From: an uncultured Bacteroidales bacterium
GTDB taxonomy: Bacteria; Bacteroidota; Bacteroidia; Bacteroidales; F082
Reading direction: 5' to 3'
Assembly: GCA_937926515.1 (NCBI GenBank)
Contig: CALAZZ010000147.1
Span: forward strand, 6,690 to 70,689
DNA length: 64,000 nucleotides
In this document: one piece after another, positions 41,644 to 51,673 of the stretch
Layout of the letters: every line of letters starts with the position of its first letter
Numbering within the stretch: the first letter of the stretch is position 1
Notes under the pieces: generated by a model
Told to the model about the DNA's origin: nothing
Database searches by the model: none
What the model saw: only the letters and a program-made list of their open reading frames with translations
Program-made: the position numbers and the translations under genes

Positions 41644-43143
41644 TTAAGGATTTATCGGAACTATTTCCGCTTCAAGATTAGGATTGGCTTCTTTAGCCCA
41701 TAAAGGTATAGGAAACACATTTCTGTCGAGGCTTGATGCATTCTTCTCCCACCATGGCCTGTTAAACTCGCCAAAGCGGATCAGGTCGCCACGACGGTGG
41801 GCTTCCCAGAACAACTCACGGCCGCGTTCTTCGAGCAACATAGGTAGGGTCACTCCATTCCAAGGTTCGAGCCCGGCACGTATGCGGATCATATTTACAT
41901 ATTCGTCGCCATTGGCGCCCTGGCGTATCATGGCCTCTGCCTTATTGAGCAACACTTCTGCATATCTGAACAAAGGGAACGCATTGCTCAGGTTTTCTTT
42001 TGCACCGTTTTTGATCTCAAATTTGACTACACGTGCCCCCGACATGCGAATTTCTTCAGAAGTATGTTGACCCAATGTCATTTCAAGAGCAGGGATATGC
42101 GGGTTAAAAATGAGAAGCGTACCTGTAACACCATCTCTGATCTCACCACCATCGGCCCTGAATTGCTGTCCAACCAAAAAACCATCTTTGCGGCGGTCGT
42201 CATCCTCATAAGTATTGAAATGATCTTCCATGACAGCAAAACCATTCCAGGGGCCGGCAACCATATTAAAGGTTTGATTGCTGTTATAGTGCAGTGTACG
42301 CATATGCAGATTATGACCCTGATAAGTATCCTCATGGTAAGGAATTACAAAAATATTCTCAACCGAGTTATGGTTGTTGGTAACGAAGGGTGCCAAGGCA
42401 TCGGATTCGAGGGAATAAGCCCCCATTAAGATCACACTGTCAGCATATTGCTCAGCCTTGACCCAGTTTGCAGGATCCACACTGCCTGTATAAACCGCAT
42501 GATTCAAATACAAACGCGATAGCAGCGCATAAGCCATGGCCTTGCCTGCACCTGTACGTGAAGAGGTTTGAGTGATCAGGGGTGCGCTCTCCTCAATTTC
42601 CTTTACAATGTCCCAGAATATTTCTGCTCTTGGATTGCGTTTAGGGTTGGTTTCAGCTCCAAGATATTGGGTCACATAGGGTATATCTCCGTAATTATCA
42701 ATCAAGAGGTAATAGTAATAAGCACGAAGTACCTTTGCCTTTGCAATGGCTTCGTCCACGACCTCATCTCCAACAAAAGGCTCCTGGGCTTCGATGAACC
42801 GGTTTGCCTCAACGGTACCACTGTAAAATCTGCTCCACATACTATTAATGGCTTCGGTTTCATGGTTCCAGGTGTGCTGATGCAACACCCTCCATTTACC
42901 TCCGTCATCCCAGTCGGTGTCGCGGGTTGGGCCCACTGTTCCATCACCTGTTATTTCATTGGCAAACCACCAGCCTCCCCAATCCAGAAAATCACGCATG
43001 GGCGAATAGATCACACTCATCTGCAAAACCGGATCGGCGGTAAACTCATCAGGTGGTATCTTATCATATAATTTATCATCAAGCTTGGTGCAGGATATCT
43101 GCACTGTTGCCAGTATGGCTAATATAAAAACTATCTTTTTCAT
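41644..43143 (-). CDS. SusD/RagB-family nutrient-binding lipoprotein
   Basis: A 499-residue surface lipoprotein: signal MKKIVFILAILATVQISC (lipobox Cys18), then the SusD helical (TPR-like) core (WSRFYSGTVEANRFIE, AKVLRAYYYYLLIDNYGDIP, the NPRAEIFWDIVKEIEESAPL block) and the C-terminal FRYAEVLLNKAEAMIRQG, RGRELFWEAHRRGDLIRFG. It caps the SusC channel and binds the substrate. 10 bases after susC, so it is co-transcribed with it. Confidence 0.94.
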   Translation of the reverse strand: MKKIVFILAILATVQISCTKLDDKLYDKIPPDEFTADPVLQMSVIYSPMRDFLDWGGWWFANEITGDGTVGPTRDTDWDDGGKWRVLHQHTWNHETEAINSMWSRFYSGTVEANRFIEAQEPFVGDEVVDEAIAKAKVLRAYYYYLLIDNYGDIPYVTQYLGAETNPKRNPRAEIFWDIVKEIEESAPLITQTSSRTGAGKAMAYALLSRLYLNHAVYTGSVDPANWVKAEQYADSVILMGAYSLESDALAPFVTNNHNSVENIFVIPYHEDTYQGHNLHMRTLHYNSNQTFNMVAGPWNGFAVMEDHFNTYEDDDRRKDGFLVGQQFRADGGEIRDGVTGTLLIFNPHIPALEMTLGQHTSEEIRMSGARVVKFEIKNGAKENLSNAFPLFRYAEVLLNKAEAMIRQGANGDEYVNMIRIRAGLEPWNGVTLPMLLEERGRELFWEAHRRGDLIRFGEFNRPWWEKNASSLDRNVFPIPLWAKEANPNLEAEIVPINP

Positions 43144-43153
43144 GGCTTATTTC

Positions 43154-46141
43154 TTATAAGGTTACGTTAATTCCAAAAGTGAAAGTTCTGGTTTTGGGAT
43201 ATACATCATATTGATCCAATCCAAAAGACAAGCCTGAGTAACTGATCTCAGGATCGATACCACTGTAATTGGTAAACGTAAGTACGTTATTTGATGCGAA
43301 ATAAACACGGATATTCTTGAACGCACTTACATTCCTGATATTATATCCTATCGAAAGATTATCCAGTCGGATAAACGAACCGTCTTCGAGGAAATAACTG
43401 CTTGTACGTGGAATATCATCCAGTCCGCGTGCAGCCTCATCAAGTGCGTCTTCAATAACATTAAGTGTGGGTAATAGTCTTGGATTACCAAAAAACAAGC
43501 GTGTGGTGTTAAAAATCTCATGACCATACACTGCCCGAACACTGAAACTCATATCAAAATTTCGGTAGAAGGTAAAGTAGTTTGACCAACCCAGTTCAAA
43601 GTCGGGTTGTGCATTTCCCATATAGCGCAGTTCAGCATTCTCAGGGAAACGGGTTACACCACCGGCTTCGGTGTAGAACAACCACTTACCGTCTGCAGAA
43701 AGACCTGCATACTCGTGCAGATACCATGTGCCCAGAGGAAGTCCTTCCTGAACCACTTGTACATTGTCGCCAACCAGACCGCGGCCACCGACACCACCTA
43801 CACGCTGTGCCGACCATTCAAAGTCATCATTGGAAAGTTGTTTAACCTCTTGCTTAAAATGAGTAAAGGTTAAACTGGATTTCCAGTCAAAATTACGCTT
43901 ACGAACGGGATAGGCCTGCACAAACATTTCAAAGCCGTTGACCTGAATTTGACCAACATTGGCAAATATTCTTCCAACCGGGTATGGTGGAACCGGTACA
44001 CTGTACTCACCCAGTAGGTCATAGGTATTTTTCTGGAAATATTCAATTGATCCACTGATCTTGTCATGCCACAATCCAAAGTCGAGGCCTATATTAAGTT
44101 CAGCATTGGACTCCCATCGCAGATCAGGATTAGCAGCATGTTCAAAGCGATATAGAATTGCCTCTTCACCTGTTTCGAAATTGATGGTATTCCCGGCCTG
44201 TATATAGTATTCGAGTGCTTTATAACGATCAAATTCCTGATTGCCACTGATTCCATATCCTACGCGCAATCGCAGGTTATTAAGCACATCGGTAATACCA
44301 CTCATAAAATCTTCACCTGTTATGTTCCACATCATAGAAGCTGAGGGGAACCATCCCCAATAATTATTCTCTCCAAACTTAGACGAACCATCACGCCTGA
44401 TGGTTGCAGTGAAGAAATATTTTGAGTTATAATTATAGATACCACGGCCAAAGAAAGAGATAAGCCTGTTGGTACCTTTGTAGGAGCTTATATCTCCTGC
44501 GTTAACGCTTAATAGGTTGCTCAGGTCGTGTGATTGCACATAATTGAGGAATGGGCCCCTGCCTTGTGCAGCAAAACCGGTTGATAGATCTTCCTGCCAG
44601 GAATGACCGGCTACAAAATTCAAACTATGACGGCCAAAATCGTTGACGTACCGGATTGTGCTCTCCAATACTTTCGATTCATGATTGCCATAAGCCCTAC
44701 GCCCAAACCCTTGTTGAGTTCCCATATAAAGTGTTGAAGGCTCAAAATAAAAGCTCTCCTGGTCGTTACGGGTATATCCCAAGTTTACACCGGCCGAAAA
44801 CCCGCGGTATATATCCATATCAGCTTTGAAGAATCCAAAAAACCGTTTTGCACTGCGTTCATCCTGAATTTCATTGACCAGTGCCACCGGATTGAAGTAG
44901 TCGAAGTCGCGGTTAATTTCATAATACCTTCCTTGAGTTTCAAACAAGGGATCCGTGGGCTCATTGTAAACACGGTCGGTGGGGTTGCGCTGGAACGCCT
45001 GGAATTGTATCGAATTACGTCCCCATCCACCATAATTGATGTAATTGTTCTTTTCAAATGTTCCGGAAATACCTGCCTGCATTTTCAAACGGCCATCGAG
45101 GGCTGTTTGGTCCAGGTTAAGTCGTGCAATTGTTCTTTCCTTATTGGATCCAATCATAACACCATCGAAATTGCTATGTGACAATGAAGCACGGTAAGCA
45201 GCATTTTCATCGTTACCTGCAATAGAGAGGTTATAGTTCTGGCTCATACCCGTACGGTATATTTCATCCATCCAGTTGGTATTTGCGCCACCATCATTGA
45301 AGTTCGTGATGTTGTTATCTGAAACATACTTCCTAACCTGATCGGCTGAGAGCAGGTTCAAACGGTTAGAAACCATCTCTGTTGAGAGATAGGAATTGAA
45401 TGTAATCTGTGATCCTCTCTGAATTTGAGTTCCACGTTTGGTTGTAATAATGATCACACCATGGGCACCACGCGAGCCGTAAATAGCTGAAGAAGAGGCA
45501 TCTTTTAGCACGTTCCATGATTCAATATCTTCAGGTGCAATGGTGGTGGGGTCTACACCGGGTATACCATCCACAACATATAGTGGGCTGGTGCTGGTGG
45601 TTAATGCGGATGCACCCCTGATCTTAATATCATAGCCGGCATTGGGGTCACCCCCTTTCTTTGAGACCATAACTCCGGCAATTTTTCCTTGTATACCCGC
45701 AATCGGGTCAGTGAGGACACCTGTGTTCATTTCTTCGGAAGAAATATGTGATACGGCCCCGGTACGGTCGCTCTTCTTTTGAATCCCATATCCGATCACA
45801 ACCGTTTCTTCCAGGATCACAGCATCAACACTCAAGGAGAAATTGACAGTGGTTATTTGTCCGGCAACAATATTCACTGTTTGTACTGAGGGTAAAAAAC
45901 CTACAAAGCTGGCCTCCAGATCAATTGTACCTTCCTGTATACCTTCGATCAGGAAGGCACCATCAAAATCGGTTGAGGCACCGATCAGTGTGCCCTTGAT
46001 CAGCACATTGGCTCCGGGGAGTGATTCGCCGGTTGACCTGTCTGTAACAAGCCCTCGCACTCCCCCTGTCTGCCCTATAGCCGCTGTAAATGAAAGCAAT
46101 ACAATGACTAAAGGCATTAGTCGCTTTAAGAATTCATTCAT
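43154..46141 (-). CDS. SusC/RagA-family TonB-linked outer-membrane transporter
   Basis: A 995-residue beta-barrel. After the signal peptide comes a CarboxypepD_reg-like domain (about 27-100: VRGLVTDRSTGESLPGANVLIKG), then the plug domain (about 115-225: EETVVIGYGIQKKSDRTGA, ...IIITTKRGTQ) and the barrel, ending in an aromatic-rich strand (TFGINVTL). It imports oligosaccharides by TonB energy. It is the first gene of the operon and divergent from a LacI regulator. The spacer before it holds a TAACTTTG-type -7 box on the minus strand (46231-46238). Confidence 0.95.
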   Translation of the reverse strand: MNEFLKRLMPLVIVLLSFTAAIGQTGGVRGLVTDRSTGESLPGANVLIKGTLIGASTDFDGAFLIEGIQEGTIDLEASFVGFLPSVQTVNIVAGQITTVNFSLSVDAVILEETVVIGYGIQKKSDRTGAVSHISSEEMNTGVLTDPIAGIQGKIAGVMVSKKGGDPNAGYDIKIRGASALTTSTSPLYVVDGIPGVDPTTIAPEDIESWNVLKDASSSAIYGSRGAHGVIIITTKRGTQIQRGSQITFNSYLSTEMVSNRLNLLSADQVRKYVSDNNITNFNDGGANTNWMDEIYRTGMSQNYNLSIAGNDENAAYRASLSHSNFDGVMIGSNKERTIARLNLDQTALDGRLKMQAGISGTFEKNNYINYGGWGRNSIQFQAFQRNPTDRVYNEPTDPLFETQGRYYEINRDFDYFNPVALVNEIQDERSAKRFFGFFKADMDIYRGFSAGVNLGYTRNDQESFYFEPSTLYMGTQQGFGRRAYGNHESKVLESTIRYVNDFGRHSLNFVAGHSWQEDLSTGFAAQGRGPFLNYVQSHDLSNLLSVNAGDISSYKGTNRLISFFGRGIYNYNSKYFFTATIRRDGSSKFGENNYWGWFPSASMMWNITGEDFMSGITDVLNNLRLRVGYGISGNQEFDRYKALEYYIQAGNTINFETGEEAILYRFEHAANPDLRWESNAELNIGLDFGLWHDKISGSIEYFQKNTYDLLGEYSVPVPPYPVGRIFANVGQIQVNGFEMFVQAYPVRKRNFDWKSSLTFTHFKQEVKQLSNDDFEWSAQRVGGVGGRGLVGDNVQVVQEGLPLGTWYLHEYAGLSADGKWLFYTEAGGVTRFPENAELRYMGNAQPDFELGWSNYFTFYRNFDMSFSVRAVYGHEIFNTTRLFFGNPRLLPTLNVIEDALDEAARGLDDIPRTSSYFLEDGSFIRLDNLSIGYNIRNVSAFKNIRVYFASNNVLTFTNYSGIDPEISYSGLSFGLDQYDVYPKTRTFTFGINVTL

Positions 46142-46294
46142 AATTTTGTGTATTTGGATTAGTGAATTTCCATTATGGTGTGTTGTTTGTGCGTTAAGTC
46201 ATTAACAACTAACTTAACAATTGGTTTAAGCAAAGTTAATCAAAGTATGAAGTCTATATATAAAAATATCACCTTAATTATATTAAAAATTAAT

Positions 46295-46306
46295 GCAAAC
46301 GATTGA
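46295..46306. promoter_or_regulatory. Possible LacI-family operator
   Basis: GCAAACGATTGA, a partial CG-centred palindrome (four of six pairs match) in the intergenic region between susC and lacI-type gene. LacI/GalR proteins bind sites such as GCAAACGTTTGC. Confidence 0.35.
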
Positions 46307-46343
46307 AATAAACGTCTACGATCGGTTATTTTATCTCCGAAAA

Positions 46344-46376
46344 TTGTCATTACATGACGAAATCTTGTTAATTTTG
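46344..46376 (+). promoter_or_regulatory. Promoter of the LacI-family gene (TTG, N22, TAATTTTG)
   Basis: TTG at 46344-46346 and TAATTTTG at 46369-46376, spacer 22 bases, slightly over the consensus. Leader about 37 bases. Confidence 0.35.
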
Positions 46377-46419
46377 GGAAGGTATTGTTAGGTAAAAAAC
46401 AGCGCAAAGCACAACAAAG

Positions 46420-47427
46420 ATGAAACGACAAATTACGATCAAAGATATAGCCATCAAGCTGGGCATGTCAACTTCAACGGTATCCCGAGCGCTCAGGGAC
46501 CATCCCGATATAAGTCCCAAAACACGTGCTGCAGTCAAGGAGTTGGCAGCATTGCTGGGATACCGACCAAACAGGATCGCATTAAACCTGCGTAGCAATT
46601 CAACACGTACCATAGGATTGATCATTCCAGAGATCGAACATTATTTTTTCTCAGCAATTATCAACGGAATTGAAGAAATTGCATACAAGAATGATTACAG
46701 CGTCATGGTTTTTCAATCTAATGAATCCTATAAACGGGAAGTGAATAATACCCAGGCTGTGCTCACGAACAGGGTTGATGGCGTGTTGGTATCTTTCTCC
46801 AAAGAGACACGTGACTTTTCGCATTTTCAAAAACTGATAGAAAATGAGATCCCTGTTGTATTCTTTGATAGGGTTACAGATGAACTCCGTGCAGATCAGG
46901 TGGTTTCTGATGACTACCAGGGAGCATTTTTGGCTGTAAATCACCTGATTGAAAAAGGTTGCAGGCGCATTGCACATTTTGCTGCACCACAGCACCTGGC
47001 ACTTGGCAAAGGCAGGCTTTCAGGCTATCATGATGCTTTGCTCAAGCACAATATTCCTTTCAATAACGATCTCATCTTTCATGCCGACACCTTTGAAACC
47101 AGCCGCAAGGTAGCATTGAGCGTATTGAAGAAAGCCGAACGTCCCGATGGGTTTTTCACAGTGAACGATATGTCGGCCATTGCCATCATCAAAGCCGCAA
47201 AAGAGGTGGGCCTCTCGATTCCTAAAGATGTTAAGGTCGTTGGTTACGAAAACAGTAAATCTGCTGCACTGAGTGAACCGGAGTTGACAACCATTGATCA
47301 ATATGGTTATGAACTCGGTCGTGAAGCTTGCCTGATGTTGTTGAAAAGACTCAGGGAAAATGACTTGCCGGCGAAACCAGAAAAAAAAGTAATCCGAACA
47401 AAACTGGTAGTCAGATCTTCTGCTTAA
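46420..47427 (+). CDS. LacI-family transcriptional regulator
   Basis: A 335-residue repressor: N-terminal helix-turn-helix and hinge (about 4-60: TIKDIAIKLGMSTSTVSRAL, ALNLRSNSTRTIGLIIPEI) and a periplasmic-binding-protein-like effector domain (PVVFFDRVTDELRADQVVSDD, FFTVNDMSAIAIIKAAKEVG, VVGYENSKSAALSEPELTTI). It probably senses a sugar taken in by the divergent SusCDE operon and controls it through the shared 278-base region. Length normal for the family. Confidence 0.93.
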   Translation: MKRQITIKDIAIKLGMSTSTVSRALRDHPDISPKTRAAVKELAALLGYRPNRIALNLRSNSTRTIGLIIPEIEHYFFSAIINGIEEIAYKNDYSVMVFQSNESYKREVNNTQAVLTNRVDGVLVSFSKETRDFSHFQKLIENEIPVVFFDRVTDELRADQVVSDDYQGAFLAVNHLIEKGCRRIAHFAAPQHLALGKGRLSGYHDALLKHNIPFNNDLIFHADTFETSRKVALSVLKKAERPDGFFTVNDMSAIAIIKAAKEVGLSIPKDVKVVGYENSKSAALSEPELTTIDQYGYELGREACLMLLKRLRENDLPAKPEKKVIRTKLVVRSSA

Positions 47428-47488
47428 GTGAACCATAGTATATTTTCACCTGCATTTCGTATTTTAGCCGCTCCTAAGTGTACTCCAT

Positions 47489-48328
47489 ATGTTCAAACAA
47501 AAGGAAAAGAACCAGCTTGATCAGGAAAAGCATATGTCTTTTTGGGATCACCTTGAGGAGCTTCGATGGCACACCATCCGGAGTTTTGCTGCTATCATCA
47601 TACTTGCTATCATCGCTTTTTTGAACCGAAGTCTCATCTTCGACACCATTATCCTTGCCCCCAGTACATCAGATTTTTTTACCAACCGAATGCTCTGCAA
47701 ACTTGGCGAATTCCTTTCTCTTAATGCCATTTGCATGGACTCGCTTAAGCTCCAGATCATCAACATTAATATGCCGGGACAGTTTCTTACGCATATGTAT
47801 ATATCTTTCGTGGCAGGCACCATTGTTGCATTCCCTTATATGTTGCAACAATTTTGGAGTTTTATCAGACCAGGGCTCCGCGAAAAGGAGGCAAAGTATT
47901 CCGGACGTATAGTGATCATAAGCTCATTGCTCTTCTTTGCAGGCATACTGTTTAGCTATTTTATTATCGTTCCGCTTACCGTAAACTTTCTTGGAACATA
48001 TCAGGTGAGTGACACAGTGCTTAATCAGATCGCGCTCAATTCGTATGTGAGTACAGTCGTATCCGTAACTTTTGCAGTGGGTATAGTTTTTGAATTACCT
48101 ATATTGATTTTTTTCCTTACGAAAGCAGGCCTTGTCACAGCAGCCTATCTTAAACGCAATCGCAAATATACCATCGTAATACTGTTGTCAGTGGCTGCAG
48201 TGATAACACCACCTGATATGTTTAGCCAGATACTTGTAGTCATTCCATTAATGGGTCTTTATGAAATCAGTATACTTATTGCAGAACGAATTGAACACAA
48301 AAAAAGACTTGAATCCGTGGAAACCTGA
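47489..48328 (+). CDS. tatC: Twin-arginine translocase subunit TatC
   Basis: A 279-residue inner-membrane protein with six helices. The conserved N-terminal text is MSFWDHLEELRWHTIRSF (with the twin-arginine-binding Glu of HLEELR), and later PGLREKEAKYS, FVLG-type loop and AVITPPDMFSQILVVIPLM. TatC recognises twin-arginine signals of folded exported proteins. No TatA/B gene is in the window. About 60 bases after the LacI stop, but functionally unrelated to it. Confidence 0.94.
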   Translation: MFKQKEKNQLDQEKHMSFWDHLEELRWHTIRSFAAIIILAIIAFLNRSLIFDTIILAPSTSDFFTNRMLCKLGEFLSLNAICMDSLKLQIININMPGQFLTHMYISFVAGTIVAFPYMLQQFWSFIRPGLREKEAKYSGRIVIISSLLFFAGILFSYFIIVPLTVNFLGTYQVSDTVLNQIALNSYVSTVVSVTFAVGIVFELPILIFFLTKAGLVTAAYLKRNRKYTIVILLSVAAVITPPDMFSQILVVIPLMGLYEISILIAERIEHKKRLESVET

Positions 48329-48464
48329 TAACCAATATAATGGATGAATACTTAAACAACCAGGCCGGGCTAAATAGCAGATTTTTTGTAATTCTTTGTT
48401 AATTTTGTTGAGCGCTTAAGACCCGATTAAGTTATCATGAAGTCATCCAGATAATGTTTCGCTT

Positions 48465-48893
48465 ATGATCAATCCCAACAGTAGTATTTCTGAACTCAAT
48501 GCCATGAATCGAAACACCCTAATGGAGCAGCTGGGCATCGAGTATCTCGAGGTGAAAGAAGGCTATGTAGCTGCGCGCATGCCTGTGAATGAGCGTACAA
48601 AACAGCCCATGGGCATCCTTCATGGCGGAAGCAGCCTGGCGCTTGCCGAAACAGTGGGCAGCCTGGGTTCAGCTTTTATTGTTGACCTTGATAAAAACGA
48701 TGTTCGCGGTTCGCATATGAGTGCCAATCATGTGCGGGCTGCAAAAAATGGTTGGGTTTTTGCCAAGGCAAACATCATTCATCGTGGTCGAAATACCCAT
48801 GTGTGGAACATAGATATTGAAGATGAGGATGGCCTGCTGGTTTCAACTTGCCGCCTGACGAATTTCATCATTGCCAAACCCAATGGCCTTTAA
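48465..48893 (+). CDS. menI: Hotdog thioesterase, candidate DHNA-CoA thioesterase MenI
   Basis: A 142-residue hotdog-fold protein of the PaaI/MenI group. Core motifs: GILHGGSSLALAETVGSLGS (HGG and the catalytic Glu), MSANHVRAAKNGWVFAKANI, and WNIDIEDEDG. It is encoded 3 bases before menF, within the menaquinone cluster, so it is the best candidate for hydrolysing 1,4-dihydroxy-2-naphthoyl-CoA. The family also has general acyl-CoA thioesterases, so the assignment rests mainly on gene position. Confidence 0.75.
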   Translation: MINPNSSISELNAMNRNTLMEQLGIEYLEVKEGYVAARMPVNERTKQPMGILHGGSSLALAETVGSLGSAFIVDLDKNDVRGSHMSANHVRAAKNGWVFAKANIIHRGRNTHVWNIDIEDEDGLLVSTCRLTNFIIAKPNGL

Positions 48894-48896
48894 GCA

Positions 48897-49976
48897 ATGT
48901 ACCTGATCGACTTTATCGCCGGCTTGCAAAGCCAAAACACTCCATTTGTGAGCTACCGCCTGCCACATTCACAACAGCCGGTAACACTAGCCGGAGGTAA
49001 ATTTATTGCTGAACGAAAAAAGGCCGGTACAAGCTGTTTCGTATTGGCACCTTTTCATCCTCATGCATCGCTGCCTGTCAGGTTTTATCAGCCCGTGGCT
49101 GAGCTGCAGGGATGGGATATATCAATCGACCCGAAAACAATTGCAAGCCATAAAACAACCTTGGCCAGCCATCAAATAACAGCTGTGTCAACTGATTTTT
49201 CTGAGTATAGCAAGCAATTTAGGGGGTTAATGAAGCAACTTAAAAGCGGGAGGCTTCAGAAAGCAGTGCTTTCACGTGTGATTAAGACGCAGCTTGGTTC
49301 AACACTTTCGGCAACTGCTTTATTTGAAAAATTGGAAAAAAAGTACCCAAGTGCTTTTGTCTACCTGTTTTTTGATGGAAGTGGCAGTTTATGGTTGGGC
49401 GCAACACCTGAATTGTTGTTGAACACTGACAGGAAAACCGGCCGAACTGTTGCCCTGGCAGGCACACAACACATTGGCACACTAAATCCTGATATCTTAA
49501 ACTGGGGAGATAAGGAAAGAAGTGAACAACAATTTGTGGTGGAATATATCAAAGACAGGTTAAGCATAGCCGGCATCAAAGATATATCTATTGGAGAGGC
49601 CAGGACTATTGCAGCAGGAAAGATCGCGCATTTGCAAACTGACTTTTCGTTTAAGTTAGGTGATGGCACAGAACCACTTGACCTGGCACTGATGCTTCAT
49701 CCAACACCGGCAGTATGTGGCATGCCTGCACAGGAAGCATTCGATACAATTATTAGTACAGAGAAGCATGACCGGGAATATTACACCGGCTTTTTAGGCC
49801 CGATTCAAAACAATGGGCAGACCCATTTGTTTGTTAACCTAAGGTGCATGAAAATAGTAGGAACCACTGCGGTTATATATGTTGGAGGCGGACTAACAGC
49901 TGGTTCTGAATTGAAAAAGGAATGGGAAGAAACACAGCTAAAAGCACAAACATTGCTTGCTGTTATTCAGGAATAA
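48897..49976 (+). CDS. menF: Isochorismate synthase (MenF-like)
   Basis: A 359-residue chorismate-binding enzyme converting chorismate to isochorismate, the entry to menaquinone. Visible: KAVLSRVIKT, YLFFDGSGSLWLGATPELLL, ALAGTQ, DKERSEQQFVVEYIKDRL, MLHPTPAVCGMPAQEAF, EKHDREYYTGFLGP and VYVGGG-type C-terminus (YVGGGLTAGSELKKEWEE). Substrate- and Mg-binding residues of the chorismate-using family are present in the C-terminal domain; the N-terminal section is short, usual for Bacteroidota. The menD ATG lies 15 bases after its stop. Confidence 0.93.
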   Translation: MYLIDFIAGLQSQNTPFVSYRLPHSQQPVTLAGGKFIAERKKAGTSCFVLAPFHPHASLPVRFYQPVAELQGWDISIDPKTIASHKTTLASHQITAVSTDFSEYSKQFRGLMKQLKSGRLQKAVLSRVIKTQLGSTLSATALFEKLEKKYPSAFVYLFFDGSGSLWLGATPELLLNTDRKTGRTVALAGTQHIGTLNPDILNWGDKERSEQQFVVEYIKDRLSIAGIKDISIGEARTIAAGKIAHLQTDFSFKLGDGTEPLDLALMLHPTPAVCGMPAQEAFDTIISTEKHDREYYTGFLGPIQNNGQTHLFVNLRCMKIVGTTAVIYVGGGLTAGSELKKEWEETQLKAQTLLAVIQE

Positions 49977-49990
49977 ATCAAGACCTTTGC

Positions 49991-51673
49991 ATGATGTTAA
50001 ACGATAAAACCGGTTTGGGTCATTTGACCGAAATACTCATTCAACGTGGAATCACTGAGCTGATCATATCTCCCGGATCACGCAATGCACCCATAGTCAC
50101 TGAGTTCTGCAAACGACCTGAATTCAATTGCCTCACCATAGTGGACGAAAGGAGTGCTGCTTTTTTTGCTCTTGGGATGGCACAACAACTAAGAAAACCT
50201 GTGGTTATTGCATGTACATCAGGCTCTGCAGCACTGAATTATGCGCCTGCCATTGCCGAAGCCTATTATCAACAGGTTCCTTTGCTGGTATTGACTGCTG
50301 ACAGGCCGGCAGAGTGGATTGATCAGGGAGATGGTCAAACCATCCGCCAAAAAGATGTATATGCCAACTATATCAAGAAAAGTGTACAGCTTCCTCAATC
50401 ACTGAAGTACCAAAATGATCTGTCATACAGCAACAGGCTTATTTCTGAAGCACTGAATGCCTGTGTTTATCCAACTCCCGGTCCGGTGCATATCAACCTT
50501 CCATTCACTGAGCCTTTATACGGTTTTGACAGTGCAACTTCCGTAAGGCCAAAAGATTTCACCATCACTCAGGCGACAAATTTTCTTCCAAAGGAAGTTC
50601 TTGACGCCCTGATAAATGAGTGGAATCAATCAGGAAATAAGCTGATCCTGGCCGGACAGATGCATCCCAATAGTGAATTGGAAAAGCAACTTGTCCAACT
50701 CAGCGAAAAGCATGATGTGGTTGTGATGAGTGAGACGACATCAAATGTTTCTCATGAGAGTTTTATCATGCATATTGACCGCACATTAAGTGCCATGTCC
50801 GGAGAAAAAACACCTTATATTCCTGATTTGCTCATCACAATCGGAGGTACTATCGTATCAAAACGCATCAAAGCGGAATTCCGCCAGGCAGGTATTAAAA
50901 AACACTGGCATGTTGATGTGGGGGCATTACCGATGGATACGTTTCAAAAGCTAAGCCGGATCATTCCAATCTTATCCACGGATTTATTTAGCCAGATGTT
51001 GCCTATGCTACCAAGGCAAAATGCCCGGTTTACATCTTTATGGCATGCCCTTGATGCAAAGGCTAGAACAAACCACAAGAAATTCCTTCAGAACTGCGCT
51101 TATTCTGACCTTAAAATACTGGAACAGGTTTTCATGCATATTCCTCCAGGCTATGACATTCAGCTGGGCAATAGCACCCCGGTGAGGTATGCGCAATTAT
51201 TTGACTTTAAAGAATCCTTTCGTTTTGACAGCAACAGGGGAACCAGTGGAATTGACGGAAGCTTATCCACTGCAGCAGGTGCAGCCTTTGCCTCAAACAG
51301 GCCAACGGTCATGCTTACCGGCGACCTTGGATTTTTTTATGACTCGAATGCGCTGTGGAATAAACACTTACCCTCAAAGTTGAAAATTATTATTATTAAC
51401 AATGAGGGAGGTAATATTTTTCGTTTTATTGAAGGACCTGACAGTACAGGTTTTATGGATGATTATTTCGAAGCACGTCATCGGACCTCAGCCAAGCATA
51501 TCGCCCTTGCTTATGATATTGATTATATGGAGGTTTCAGATATGGAGGGGTTAAATAAGCAACTGACTCTTTTTTTCAGACCTAGTGAAAAAGCAGCCAT
51601 CCTCGAAATAAACAGTCCTGCAGAAGAGAATGCCAAGGTGCTCCGAAACTATTTCAAAGTGCTGGGTCAATAA
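49991..51673 (+). CDS. menD: SEPHCHC synthase MenD
   Basis: A 560-residue thiamine-diphosphate enzyme from the ATG at 49991 (the frame can be opened upstream to 49922, but that would overlap menF). Motifs: ISPGSRNAPIVTEF, DERSAAFFALGMAQ, CTSGSAALNYAPAIAEAYYQ, PLLVLTADRPAEWIDQGDGQ, NRGTSGIDGSLSTAAGAA, LTGDLGFFYDSNALW and IINNEGGNIFRFI. It joins isochorismate and 2-oxoglutarate. The gene ends in a 7-base overlap with the convergent ATP-cone gene. Confidence 0.95.
   Translation: MMLNDKTGLGHLTEILIQRGITELIISPGSRNAPIVTEFCKRPEFNCLTIVDERSAAFFALGMAQQLRKPVVIACTSGSAALNYAPAIAEAYYQQVPLLVLTADRPAEWIDQGDGQTIRQKDVYANYIKKSVQLPQSLKYQNDLSYSNRLISEALNACVYPTPGPVHINLPFTEPLYGFDSATSVRPKDFTITQATNFLPKEVLDALINEWNQSGNKLILAGQMHPNSELEKQLVQLSEKHDVVVMSETTSNVSHESFIMHIDRTLSAMSGEKTPYIPDLLITIGGTIVSKRIKAEFRQAGIKKHWHVDVGALPMDTFQKLSRIIPILSTDLFSQMLPMLPRQNARFTSLWHALDAKARTNHKKFLQNCAYSDLKILEQVFMHIPPGYDIQLGNSTPVRYAQLFDFKESFRFDSNRGTSGIDGSLSTAAGAAFASNRPTVMLTGDLGFFYDSNALWNKHLPSKLKIIIINNEGGNIFRFIEGPDSTGFMDDYFEARHRTSAKHIALAYDIDYMEVSDMEGLNKQLTLFFRPSEKAAILEINSPAEENAKVLRNYFKVLGQ

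Noticed and set aside
46202..46220. Two TTAACAA copies in the SusC leader, like the TTAAC repeats at 38260
   Set aside because: Only two copies, 12 bases apart and downstream of the -7 box; not the phased pattern of a response-regulator site.
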